This document shows positions 35,045 to 42,597 of a stretch of DNA of 64,000 bases, one piece after another. The notes beneath the pieces are model-generated. The model did not search any database. It was not told the origin of the DNA and was given only the letters and a program-made list of their open reading frames with translations. Position 1 is the first letter of the stretch. Each line of letters begins with the position of its first letter. Source of the DNA: a bacterium (GTDB taxonomy: Bacteria > Cyanobacteriota > Vampirovibrionia > Obscuribacterales > Obscuribacteraceae); contig JAGOSY010000003.1 of assembly GCA_018062085.1 (NCBI GenBank), forward strand, positions 75,215 through 139,214, read 5' to 3'. The translations under genes and the position numbers were made by a program.

Positions 35045-35363
35045 GACCAAACCTCGACTGACCGCCTGAACCCTGACTACTGACCGAAAGATACTATTGT
35101 AATGGAAAACCCAGAACCCTTTCATGGTTCTATAAGTGCGCTTTTGGAAAGCACATCATTAGGTAATTTCAAAACTTGCTCTCGTGATGAAAGCTTTGAC
35201 GCTACCCCCTTCCTTCTTGTTCCCAGCTCTGCCACTTCAGAGAGCAGCCAACACTAGCTTCTTAATATTTTTCGCCTATCTTTCTTAACCTCGCCATAGG
35301 CACAAAGGTGCAAACATGCAGTCATAGGTTGACAATTAGACAAAAGACTAAAGGTCTCAGATC
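35045..35363. other. Intergenic stretch, upstream of TPR operon
   Basis: About 320 bases upstream of the minus-strand TPR/glycine-zipper gene. The extended frame to 35125 lacks a ribosome site and adds atypical sequence before the signal peptide. A TTGACA hexamer occurs at 35329-35334 on the plus strand without a good -10 at the right distance. No RNA gene or repeat was recognised. Confidence 0.35.
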
Positions 35364-35462
35364 ATGGAATATGCATTCGGCCTGACATTTACAGCAGTAA
35401 GCGCTTTCGTGGCTATTTGGGTCAATGACCATTTTCACGTGGGCGGCGATCTATCAGAATAA
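35364..35462 (+). CDS. Possible 32-aa small membrane protein
   Basis: An ATG at 35364, preceded by AAAGGTCTC at a usable distance, opens a 32-codon frame ending at TAA 35462. The peptide has one hydrophobic helix (AFGLTFTAVSAFVAIWV) followed by a His/Asp-rich tail (NDHFHVGGDL). It is a plausible single-pass microprotein in an otherwise gene-free gap. A frame of this length can also arise by chance; no homologue is known to me. Confidence 0.35.
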   Translation: MEYAFGLTFTAVSAFVAIWVNDHFHVGGDLSE

Positions 35463-35507
35463 GCGAAGAACAGGTTCGTCTCTCAGCTTACTTGGTTCTG
35501 GTAGTAC

Positions 35508-36758
35508 TTAAAGAACTGATGATCGCCCGGCCCAAACAAAGCGCTTCAATAAGGGTGCTGGCCTAAAGCGCTCTTGCACACGCTCTGTCGAATCAGCTCT
35601 AAATGCCACTTCGAGCAGAGAAAGACAATCTTTCAAACCAATCTCAGAAGCCAAAGTCAATGGCCCCCGCCTCATACCAAGACCAGCCATCAAAGCCGCG
35701 TCTAAGTCTTCGGGCTGACAAATGCGCTCTTGCATTGCTAAGAAAGCCTCGTTAATCATGGGCAAGAATAGAGACTCAGCGGCAAAGACAGCCTTAGGCG
35801 CGGGTAAAGGCTTAGACTTAGCCTTAGATTTTGGCGCACTCAACAGTTTGAGCAAATCCGGGTTGACGCCTGAGCGCTTGCGCGTCTCTTTGTCATAACT
35901 GTAAAAACCAGCCATTGTTTTTTGACCGAGCATATTGGCTTCAACCATACAACCAAGCAAGGACGGCACAGCAAATCGCTCGCCGTACTCTTGATAATTA
36001 AAGGTGGCAACAGCTAGACCAATGTCAGCCCCGTTCATATCGCGCAGAGCAAGAGGACCAATTGGCATAACGTAATCACAAACAGCCTTGTCGATTTCTT
36101 CCACACTTGCTACCCCACTCTCTAAAGCGAAGAGAGATTCGTTCATATAGCGACCCAGCAAGCGATTGACGAGAAATGAGGCGCACTCTTCCACCCGAAT
36201 CGCCAGTTTGCCCATAGATTGAGCCAGCTCAAGAGCGCGTGCCACAGTATCGTGGGAGGTCTCTAGGCCAGGAATGACTTCGACCAACTTCATGATATGA
36301 GCTGGATTGAAAAAATGAAGACCGACGACCTTATCCGCACGGCGGGCAAAGTTAGCGATTTGAGTAATTGATAGACTTGATGTATTGGTTGCAAGAATGG
36401 CATCAACATTGCACCACTGATCAAGTTGCTCAAAGATGCTCTTCTTTATTTCGATGTTCTCAGGAGCGGCCTCGATGACAAAATCAACTTCAGCAAAGCG
36501 CTCAAAATCAAGCACCGAATCGATGCGGCTGCGCTGCAACTGAGCTTCCTCAGGGGCTAGACCTTTTTTTACGCGACCACTGAGCAACCTGTCAATATTG
36601 GCCAAACCTTTATCAAGAAAAGCCTGGTCTGTCTCTTTGAGTAAAACACTATAGCCGGCGGCCAGTAATGCCACCACAATAGAAGAGCCCATAGTGCCAG
36701 CCCCGACTACCGCAATCATGGCCGACTTTGTCATCTCTGTTTGCTCTGTCGACTGCAT
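35508..36758 (-). CDS. 3-hydroxyacyl-CoA dehydrogenase
   Basis: A 416-aa NAD-dependent enzyme oxidising (S)-3-hydroxyacyl-CoA in beta-oxidation or related acid degradation. Rossmann motif GAGTMG is at residues 19-24 and the acid clamp lies in FVIEAAPENIEIK. Catalytic-region motifs are NTSSLSITQIA, GLHFFNPAHIMKLVEVI (catalytic His) and FLVNRLLGRYMNE. A second dehydrogenase C-terminal domain follows, with a Lys/Pro/Ala-rich linker near residue 310; the two-domain length is like PaaH/PaaC-type enzymes. GGAGAA precedes ATG 36758. No thiolase or enoyl-CoA hydratase lies beside it. Function in aromatic or fatty acid breakdown is inferred, possibly loosely linked to hmgA at 1.1 kb. Confidence 0.9.
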   Translation of the reverse strand: MQSTEQTEMTKSAMIAVVGAGTMGSSIVVALLAAGYSVLLKETDQAFLDKGLANIDRLLSGRVKKGLAPEEAQLQRSRIDSVLDFERFAEVDFVIEAAPENIEIKKSIFEQLDQWCNVDAILATNTSSLSITQIANFARRADKVVGLHFFNPAHIMKLVEVIPGLETSHDTVARALELAQSMGKLAIRVEECASFLVNRLLGRYMNESLFALESGVASVEEIDKAVCDYVMPIGPLALRDMNGADIGLAVATFNYQEYGERFAVPSLLGCMVEANMLGQKTMAGFYSYDKETRKRSGVNPDLLKLLSAPKSKAKSKPLPAPKAVFAAESLFLPMINEAFLAMQERICQPEDLDAALMAGLGMRRGPLTLASEIGLKDCLSLLEVAFRADSTERVQERFRPAPLLKRFVWAGRSSVL

Positions 36759-36953
36759 TGTTTCTCCACTAGATTTCTCACATGGCTACATTAGCCGCTT
36801 GGCAGACCTTGGTAGAAGTGCCCTAATTTGCCACCATTTTCCCGTGAAACGACGTGGCATTAAGGCTATGCAGATTCACAATTAATCACTTGACATCTGG
36901 AGATTTATTAAAAACCTATCGCTTTTCTCCAATCTTTCGTTAGAATATTTGAA

Positions 36954-37117
36954 CAATAAAGCTTGCTAACAAGTACTTTATTGCTCGACATACGGTGGCT
37001 ATCAAACCACCTGTCTCTTTTGAGCAAAGTGACGATCAAAAAGATATCTTTCGGATAGCACCTTTTTCAAAAAAGACACTGACATTTTGGGTACCCAGCT
37101 CAAGGCCTATTTAGGCC
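36954..37117 (+). promoter_or_regulatory. Hairpin-rich 5' leader, candidate structured RNA
   Basis: Three clear stem-loops stand in a row before the gene at 37129. Stem 1: CAATAAAGCTTG at 36954-36965 pairs with CAAG 36970-36973 and CTTTATTG 36976-36983, with a 2-base bulge and a 4-base loop. Stem 2: GACA 36987-36990 and GGTGG 36994-36998 pair with CCACC 37007-37011 and TGTC 37012-37015, with a 3-base bulge. Stem 3: GGCCT 37104-37108 pairs with AGGCC 37113-37117, immediately before the GGGAG ribosome site. It does not match a riboswitch consensus I know. Stem 3 could gate translation. Confidence 0.5.
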
Positions 37118-37128
37118 GGGAGTAGATT

Positions 37129-37536
37129 ATGTTCGCCTATGCAATCATCGCTTTTGAACTCCTAATCTTATATACAGTCTTTTGGTATGTATTTTTGCGG
37201 GAGCCACAGCCTTATCGCATCCAGGGCAATCCCTGGGGTGGATACCACAATGGCGAGCAAGAGAAGAGATTGCTCAATGGTTTTGTTCGTGCCGCCCAAG
37301 CCAGCGAAAAAACTACAACTGAAAAAGCTATTAGTGAAAAGACAATAAATGAAAGAGCTATCTACGAAGAATGGAATTTAGATGCTCCAGTGACGCCCAG
37401 TCAGCTTATGCGCTCACGTAAAAAAGGCGTGCACGCTAGCGATATTGTTATTGACGAAAAAACGTCCACATTTGCTGGCCAGTTTCTGGCAAAATTGGGA
37501 GATCGTTTGAACCGTATCAATGTCAAGATCCCATAA
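37129..37536 (+). CDS. Single-pass membrane protein, hypothetical
   Basis: A 135-aa protein. Residues 2-22 are one transmembrane helix (AYAIIAFELLILYTVFWYVFL). A short Pro-rich, positively charged juxtamembrane part follows (REPQPYRIQGNPWGGY), then a cytoplasmic, highly charged region with near-repeated TEKAISEKTINERA units. The start is supported by GGGAG nine bases upstream. It ends seven bases before the OppF-type ATPase gene, so the pair is probably co-expressed. No family recognised; it could be an accessory or membrane tether for the ATPase. Confidence 0.6.
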   Translation: MFAYAIIAFELLILYTVFWYVFLREPQPYRIQGNPWGGYHNGEQEKRLLNGFVRAAQASEKTTTEKAISEKTINERAIYEEWNLDAPVTPSQLMRSRKKGVHASDIVIDEKTSTFAGQFLAKLGDRLNRINVKIP

Positions 37537-37543
37537 GCAGTAA

Positions 37544-38545
37544 ATGACCGAAAAAACTCTCGTCCAAATCAAAAATCTAGCGAAGCACTTTCCCATCCGT
37601 AAGGGCTTCTTCAACAAGCAAGTGGGTGCTGTCAGAGCGCTTGACGGCATAAATTTAGATATTATCGAAGGCGAGACCCTGGGCCTAGTAGGCGAGTCAG
37701 GCTGCGGCAAATCGACCCTTGGTCGAGTAATGCTGCGTTTGATGCCAGCCAGCCAAGGCTCGGTAAGCTTTGACGGTCAAGAAATAATGGCTCTCGATAA
37801 CAAGGCCATGAAACCCTTGCGCAAACAAATGCAGATAGTTTTTCAAAACCCATACGCCAGTCTAGACCCACGTATGACCATTGCCCAGATTCTAGCTGAA
37901 CCCCTAGAAGTGCATGGCATGTCGAAAGGAGCTAGCGAAGGTGGCGGCTCCAATCTCAAAGCTGAAGTCACTCGCTTAATTGAATTAGTTGGGCTGCCGA
38001 AAGAAATGCTTGATCGCTATCCTCACGAATTCTCTGGTGGACAACGGCAACGAATTGGTATTGCTCGGGCCCTCGCCCTAAAACCACGCTTAATCGTAGC
38101 TGATGAACCCGTTTCAGCCCTAGACGTCAGTGTGCAAGCGCAAATTCTCAATCTACTTTTAGACCTAAAAAAAGAATTCAACCTTACCTATCTGTTTATT
38201 GCTCACAACCTTGATGTGGTGCGCTACATATCAGACCGCATTGCCGTAATGTATCTCGGTCGCATCGTAGAAATTGGACCGTGCAAAGAAGTCTATGAAA
38301 AGCCTTTGCACCCTTACGCCAAAGCCTTAATTTCAGCGGCTCCAGTGCCCGACCCTGCATACGACCGCACTCATCGCGTGCTCTTGCAAGGTGATTTACC
38401 TAGTCCGGCCAATCCACCATCGGGCTGCGCCTTCCACACCCGCTGCCCAATTGCCCGAGACATCTGCAAGCAAGATACGCCGGCCTTACGAGAAATTAGC
38501 CCTGGTCACAAATCAGCCTGCCACTTCGCCGAAGAACTTCTATAG
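37544..38545 (+). CDS. Oligopeptide/dipeptide ABC transporter ATPase (OppF/DppF type)
   Basis: A 333-aa ABC ATPase that energises peptide or nickel import. Walker A GESGCGKST is at 50-57, the Q-loop is VFQNPYASLDPR, the signature FSGGQRQRIGIARAL and Walker B LIVADEPVSALD. The C-terminal oligopeptide extension (LHPYAKALISAAPVPDP; CAFHTRCPIARDIC with Cys residues typical of OppF-type proteins) is present. No permease, binding protein or OppD partner is adjacent; only the small membrane protein precedes it. The partner subunits must be elsewhere. Its last six bases overlap the convergent gene at 38540. Confidence 0.92.
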   Translation: MTEKTLVQIKNLAKHFPIRKGFFNKQVGAVRALDGINLDIIEGETLGLVGESGCGKSTLGRVMLRLMPASQGSVSFDGQEIMALDNKAMKPLRKQMQIVFQNPYASLDPRMTIAQILAEPLEVHGMSKGASEGGGSNLKAEVTRLIELVGLPKEMLDRYPHEFSGGQRQRIGIARALALKPRLIVADEPVSALDVSVQAQILNLLLDLKKEFNLTYLFIAHNLDVVRYISDRIAVMYLGRIVEIGPCKEVYEKPLHPYAKALISAAPVPDPAYDRTHRVLLQGDLPSPANPPSGCAFHTRCPIARDICKQDTPALREISPGHKSACHFAEELL

Positions 38546-39448
38546 TTTAATCGGCCGCAAATCAGTAAACGAACCATCGGTGCGCTGCCACTGAGCACCA
38601 TAAATTCCTTTCTCGACTATCTCTGTGTAAACAGCAAAGACACACTTACCAGGGCCAACTTCAGCTTCTTCAAGCAGTGGTTGGGTCCATTTGCGCAAGG
38701 TCAAAATGCGCGGACTGCTGCCGGTGACGACCCAAATCGGATAGCCAGTGCGCAAGAAGGCTCGAATCTTCGGCTCCCAATGGCGGGTTTGTCGGAAGTT
38801 GCCAGTGTCTATTTCAAGCAAAACCCGCACTGGCTCCATTCCGGCATAGGCAAACGAGATAGTAGCATCAGCTTGTTCTTCAGCTTCAGTAAGGTCCGAC
38901 GCCAGCTCCTTCCAAAATTCGCGTCCTGTAGTAAATTCTAGCCCACTAATCACATGAGCCAGCTCAGCGTCTTCCATTGCCAAACGCACATCTACTAAAC
39001 GCAAGAAGTGCTCTTTGTGGTAGGTGTGGGGCGGACCGGTGGGAATAGTCTCCCAGGAGATACCACGAGTTTGCTCTAAGGCCCGGGCTCCAGAAGCAGT
39101 GAGAAAATAGATAAGCTCAGGACGTCCTCTACCTTCCATCCGACCAGAAGAAGAGGCACCAGTAAACCCAGCTTGCTGCAGGCGACGCAGTCTCTTACGA
39201 GCAGTTTCATAACTAATGTCAGGAAAGCACAAACGAGCCAATTGGCTCGACGAAATAGTGCGATGTAAATACAGCTCAAGCAAGGCATTGATGTCACGCT
39301 CCATCAAAACCACGCTCTTCTTTTTGCCCTTTAGCTTGCCGCTTCTGTCTAGACTTGCTTTGTCTAGGCTCGCCTTATCTAGACCAGCTTTATCAAAGCG
39401 ATTATTGTCAAATTTGCCACTTAAAAAAGAGCTCGAGTCACCGTCCAC
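38540..39448 (-). CDS. Replication-relaxation family protein
   Basis: A 302-aa protein. Residues 1-45 are a Ser/Asp/Lys-rich tail containing near-repeats (GLDKASLDKASLDRSG). From about 46 there is a winged helix (ERDINALLELYLHRTISSSQ; YETARKRLRRLQQAGF), then a restriction-like alpha/beta domain (EPVRVLLEIDTGNFRQTRHWEPK; YPIWVVTGSSPRI) as in the Replic_Relax (replication-relaxation) family of plasmids and conjugative elements. It probably binds DNA. It lies about 15 kb from the conjugation-like block at 55-64 kb, and no relaxase or origin was recognised. ATG 39448 is the only sensible start. The N-terminal repeats come from 15-bp DNA repeats. Confidence 0.7.
   Translation of the reverse strand: MDGDSSSFLSGKFDNNRFDKAGLDKASLDKASLDRSGKLKGKKKSVVLMERDINALLELYLHRTISSSQLARLCFPDISYETARKRLRRLQQAGFTGASSSGRMEGRGRPELIYFLTASGARALEQTRGISWETIPTGPPHTYHKEHFLRLVDVRLAMEDAELAHVISGLEFTTGREFWKELASDLTEAEEQADATISFAYAGMEPVRVLLEIDTGNFRQTRHWEPKIRAFLRTGYPIWVVTGSSPRILTLRKWTQPLLEEAEVGPGKCVFAVYTEIVEKGIYGAQWQRTDGSFTDLRPIKL
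39348..39392 (-). repeat. Three imperfect 15-bp repeats inside a coding region
   Basis: Plus-strand units TCTAGACTTGCTTTG, TCTAGGCTCGCCTTA and TCTAGACCAGCTTTA lie side by side and encode the LDKAS-type repeats near the N-terminus of the replication-relaxation-like protein. The period of 15 keeps the frame. Likely a slippage-prone tail region of variable length. Confidence 0.75.
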
Positions 39449-40000
39449 AACAACTTCCTTTTTAGTACCCCTTAAATAGATTCTAGATCACTCTCAGCCC
39501 AGCGGCACAAATTAACAGCAGAAAGATTGTAATGCCCTGACTGCAAAGGGTATCAAGGCAAACCCTTGTCATTGGCTGAACAATCAGGAGGGCTCAAGCT
39601 CTTACCGAAATAGCGGGCAAAGAGAAACGGCACAGTAAAGCTCTCTGAATTTCGTATCATCTGCTAAATCTAGAGCAACAGCTTATTTTGCACTAATCAA
39701 TAACAGCAAAGGCATAGAAACAAGATGGAAAATAATGACAGGCTCAGCTTTAGCACCACCGGCGATGCCTGAATGAGAGCGCCTTCATACCCGTTACAAA
39801 ATCAGAAAAACCGATGCGAATTTAGCAGTTTGGATATAAACTGCGTTTGCCAATTGAGACCAATTCTCAATAAGCCAATTCACTTACAGCACTTGTTTTG
39901 ACACCCAAGGAAGACTCTAGCTTGAGAGAGGAAGAAGTAAAGACGAGATGGCGAGGCACTTACAAATAAAAATGTTCGCATTTAAGGGATCTCATAAAGC
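39449..40000. other. Long intergenic region before the biosynthetic cluster
   Basis: More than 550 bases without a credible gene, between the divergent replication-relaxation-like gene and the cluster. One clear dyad: ATTGAGA at 39853-39859 and TCTCAAT at 39865-39871, separated by five bases. Promoters for both directions should lie here. I could not assign -35/-10 boxes with confidence. Confidence 0.45.
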
Positions 40001-40019
40001 GAAAACGGAAACCGTTTTC
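40001..40019 (+). promoter_or_regulatory. Perfect 8-bp inverted repeat, candidate operator
   Basis: GAAAACGG at 40001-40008 and CCGTTTTC at 40012-40019 form a perfect dyad around AAA, 85 bases before the first gene of the cluster. There is no T run, so a terminator is unlikely. It does not match the classical Fur box. It could be the site of the Fur-family regulator encoded in the cluster (50746) or of another repressor. Confidence 0.5.
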
Positions 40020-40040
40020 AGATATGATTTACAGCAATGC

Positions 40041-40060
40041 GTTCTATATGTAGATAGAAC
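40041..40060 (+). promoter_or_regulatory. Perfect 7-bp inverted repeat near the cluster start
   Basis: GTTCTAT at 40041-40047 and ATAGAAC at 40054-40060 flank ATGTAG, only 11 bases before the AAGGAG ribosome site (40072-40077). A TTTACA at 40028-40033 lies just upstream. It may be an operator overlapping a promoter, or a hairpin in the mRNA leader that modulates access to the ribosome site. Confidence 0.45.
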
Positions 40061-40085
40061 AAATTGGAAATAAGGAGTCGGGAAA

Positions 40086-40961
40086 ATTCTTTCGTATATT
40101 GCTCAATTAAAAAAAATCGACCCAACTGTGCTCAATAAAATAGTTGAGCAGGTCAGCGCACCAGACATGAAGCTTGAATCAATTTGGCAAGAACCATACC
40201 CCGAATATGGTTCTGATGGCCTAAAGGTTGCAACCTTGCTTAATCACACCGGCGAGCAAGAGAACTACGACTACCACGATTGCGCCAAGCCAAACCCAAC
40301 TCCTCTTTTGCTCAAGCTAACAGAGCTGCACAAGTTTCTCACTGAGAGCGGCTTCAACATCATGGGCTCGCGCCTGCTGCGCCTGGATCCAGGCACCTTC
40401 TTACATGAGCACCGCGACTTTGTTTATCTCGAGAATGTACCGCGCTACCGCCTCCACATGCCTCTGATAACCAACGACCAAGCTTTCATCACCAGCCCCG
40501 GCCTCAACGTTCATTTTAAAAAAGGCTATTTATGGAAGCTTGACCCCAAACAAACTATTCATAGTGCTTGCAACTTTGGCAAAGCACCACGTATCCATTT
40601 GATGATTGATTGCTACGTTGAAGAGACGCTGCAGGCTCTTATAGATCAACAATTCCTTGACCAAGATGCATTGCATACACTGCCACCACTAACTGAAGAG
40701 CTTCGCGAACAATTGCTAAACTCTGCCCAACTAGCCTACAGCGCCGGAAACCTCAAAGATGCCGAAGAAATTCTTCTGGCTGCATTCTGCAAGTATGACC
40801 TCTTCGCCTTGCAAGACGGCCTCACCACTTACGACCTACTGACTCAATTCTTCCAGCGCCAATCACCAGCGAGAGTTTTAGAAGAAAGGCAAAGCTACTG
40901 GCAAGAGCGCTTGGTTGAAGTCTATCCAGAGCGCAAAGCCCATCAGTTAGCCTCAGTTTAA
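40086..40961 (+). CDS. Aspartyl/asparaginyl beta-hydroxylase-like oxygenase
   Basis: A 291-aa protein of the 2-oxoglutarate/Fe(II) Asp/Asn beta-hydroxylase family. Iron-site motif LHEHRD carries H109 and D111 (from ATT), the distal H159 lies in TIHSACNFG, and R169 ten residues later suits 2-oxoglutarate binding. The C-terminal 90 residues are helical (LLNSAQLAYSAGNLKDAEE, TPR-like) and unusual for the family. The first standard codon is GTG 40128, without a ribosome site. The frame runs back 14 codons to an ATT at 40086 placed eight bases after AAGGAG, and the added residues (LSYIAQLKKIDPTVL) look genuine. It probably hydroxylates an Asp/Asn residue or free amino-acid moiety in the cluster product. 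First gene of the cluster. Confidence 0.75.
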   Translation: MLSYIAQLKKIDPTVLNKIVEQVSAPDMKLESIWQEPYPEYGSDGLKVATLLNHTGEQENYDYHDCAKPNPTPLLLKLTELHKFLTESGFNIMGSRLLRLDPGTFLHEHRDFVYLENVPRYRLHMPLITNDQAFITSPGLNVHFKKGYLWKLDPKQTIHSACNFGKAPRIHLMIDCYVEETLQALIDQQFLDQDALHTLPPLTEELREQLLNSAQLAYSAGNLKDAEEILLAAFCKYDLFALQDGLTTYDLLTQFFQRQSPARVLEERQSYWQERLVEVYPERKAHQLASV

Positions 40962-40987
40962 GCCCCTTATTTGCAATCGAAGTGACC

Positions 40988-42553
40988 ATGGACAAACTCC
41001 AATTCTCTATTAGCCAATCTGCACTAAGCTGCTCCGTGCCAAACTTGCGCCTCTACGAAGAGCAGAAGAAAATTCAAGTTGTAACTACTAGTCAACTGAA
41101 TTTTGGCAACGAGATTTCAGCCACAAAATTGCAAGATACTAGCGCTCTGGCGGCCACTCTGTTCTATCACTTGCGGCTCGAAGCAGCTCTGACCCATTGC
41201 CACCCTGGGGAAAAAATTGCACCACCGTCTTATTTTCCCGGCCCAATTATTCCTGGTCCTGGCGGCCCGCATTGCCACGAAGTTAACCGCGGCAACTTGC
41301 TCTTCGACCAGTTCAAACATCTGCTTTCATTTGATAGAAAAGCAGCTAGTCGTCTAATCAGGTCCAGTCATGAAAACCAAACCAACCTTTTTGCTACACA
41401 AGCTCAAGGCACTGAAGAGTGGGCTTGGACACACATCGCCGCACCACAGTTGCTATTCTTGCACCAAGTCATGGAAGCCGAAGAGAAGCGACCTTCGCAG
41501 GCCTCTCAACTAGAGACACTGCGGACCTTGCAAGACCAAGCACTGGCTCTCTACAGCAAAGCGCAATTGACCGGTTTTTCGCTAACTAGTGTTAGAAACT
41601 TGCTTAGTCTGATCCGCAGAGCCTGGCACCAATCAATTTTGCCTGACCTTCAATCAGAATCAATGGCAGAACAAGCTCTACTTCAAGCCAGCCAATTTCT
41701 CCGCCAAAATCAAAACAGAATTGGCGATAATTTGCTCTATGTACTATTTGAATTAGACGCCATGCTGGCATACCAATCAATTAGTACTGGCCTACAAACA
41801 TTCGCGGCTGGAGTATTTGCCGGTAACTTCGTTGAAGTAGCGCTATACCCATTGGTCAAACTTGGCGCCACCGAATTCTGCGTGCGTGAGCGGCTTTTTG
41901 ATGAAGTAATCAACCTGGTTGGTCGGGGATTTGCCCCTGTTGTCATCAACGAACTGGGTCTAATAGCGGACGGCAATCACCGAGTCACCGCTTCATGGAT
42001 ATGGAACATTCTCAAATATACTGCTGAGAAAAACCTTGACTGGTCACTAGACAATCAAGATTTTCAAAAGGCCATCGCCGACTATTTTGCTCAATCAGAC
42101 GAGAGTGCAGTATCACGACATGAAGCACTGAGTCACCTCGCTCACTTTCTCTCAAGACCAGAATATCGCTCAAAACTCAATACATATATTCGACCACTCT
42201 TAGCTGAATATGATTATATAAAAGAGCTACCGGTCGTATTCTTGCCCGAGTACCTGTCACAAGCAGTAGTGAAATCGCACTACGACGAAGGTAGCAAAAT
42301 TGAGAGAGCCTGCCCTTCGGTTTACGAAACGCTGGCCCTTAACGACAGCCTGGTGCTGCCACCAAGAGCTTCGTATCACTTTACCGATTCAGCTCTATTG
42401 CCTTGGTTTACCGTACTGGTAATGCTCAGGCAAAATCAAGAAGAAAAAACTCAGGCCCGCTTCCGCCACAATGGCAAGCGCAATCGCCTGCGAGCTAGAA
42501 GCATACCGACAGTTTGTCGCGAGCAGAAAAAAGAGACGCATAAAAAGGTTTAA
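40988..42553 (+). CDS. Unknown 521-aa protein with a GNHR motif
   Basis: A largely helical, soluble protein with no signal peptide. A Pro/Gly-rich early loop (GPIIPGPGGPHCHEVNRG) contains two His and one Cys that could bind metal. Near residue 325 is VVINELGLIADGNHRVTASW, reminiscent of the G-(N/D)-x-R nucleotide loop of ParB/sulfiredoxin-like domains, which transfer or bind phosphoryl groups. The C-terminus is basic. I do not recognise the family as a whole. GTG 40982 is two codons upstream of ATG 40988 and equally possible. It lies 26 bases after the hydroxylase gene and 44 before the first ATPase gene, so it is presumably a cluster enzyme. Confidence 0.7.
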   Translation: MDKLQFSISQSALSCSVPNLRLYEEQKKIQVVTTSQLNFGNEISATKLQDTSALAATLFYHLRLEAALTHCHPGEKIAPPSYFPGPIIPGPGGPHCHEVNRGNLLFDQFKHLLSFDRKAASRLIRSSHENQTNLFATQAQGTEEWAWTHIAAPQLLFLHQVMEAEEKRPSQASQLETLRTLQDQALALYSKAQLTGFSLTSVRNLLSLIRRAWHQSILPDLQSESMAEQALLQASQFLRQNQNRIGDNLLYVLFELDAMLAYQSISTGLQTFAAGVFAGNFVEVALYPLVKLGATEFCVRERLFDEVINLVGRGFAPVVINELGLIADGNHRVTASWIWNILKYTAEKNLDWSLDNQDFQKAIADYFAQSDESAVSRHEALSHLAHFLSRPEYRSKLNTYIRPLLAEYDYIKELPVVFLPEYLSQAVVKSHYDEGSKIERACPSVYETLALNDSLVLPPRASYHFTDSALLPWFTVLVMLRQNQEEKTQARFRHNGKRNRLRARSIPTVCREQKKETHKKV

Positions 42554-42597
42554 GTAAGAAAGAACACTCTCTCAAAAGAGTTGCAGGAGAAAAGTAG

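Noticed and set aside
36938..36947. Extra copy of the palindrome unit
   Set aside because: GTTAGAATAT resembles the left arm of the 24-kb repeats, but there is no TCTAAC partner arm, so it is a chance match.
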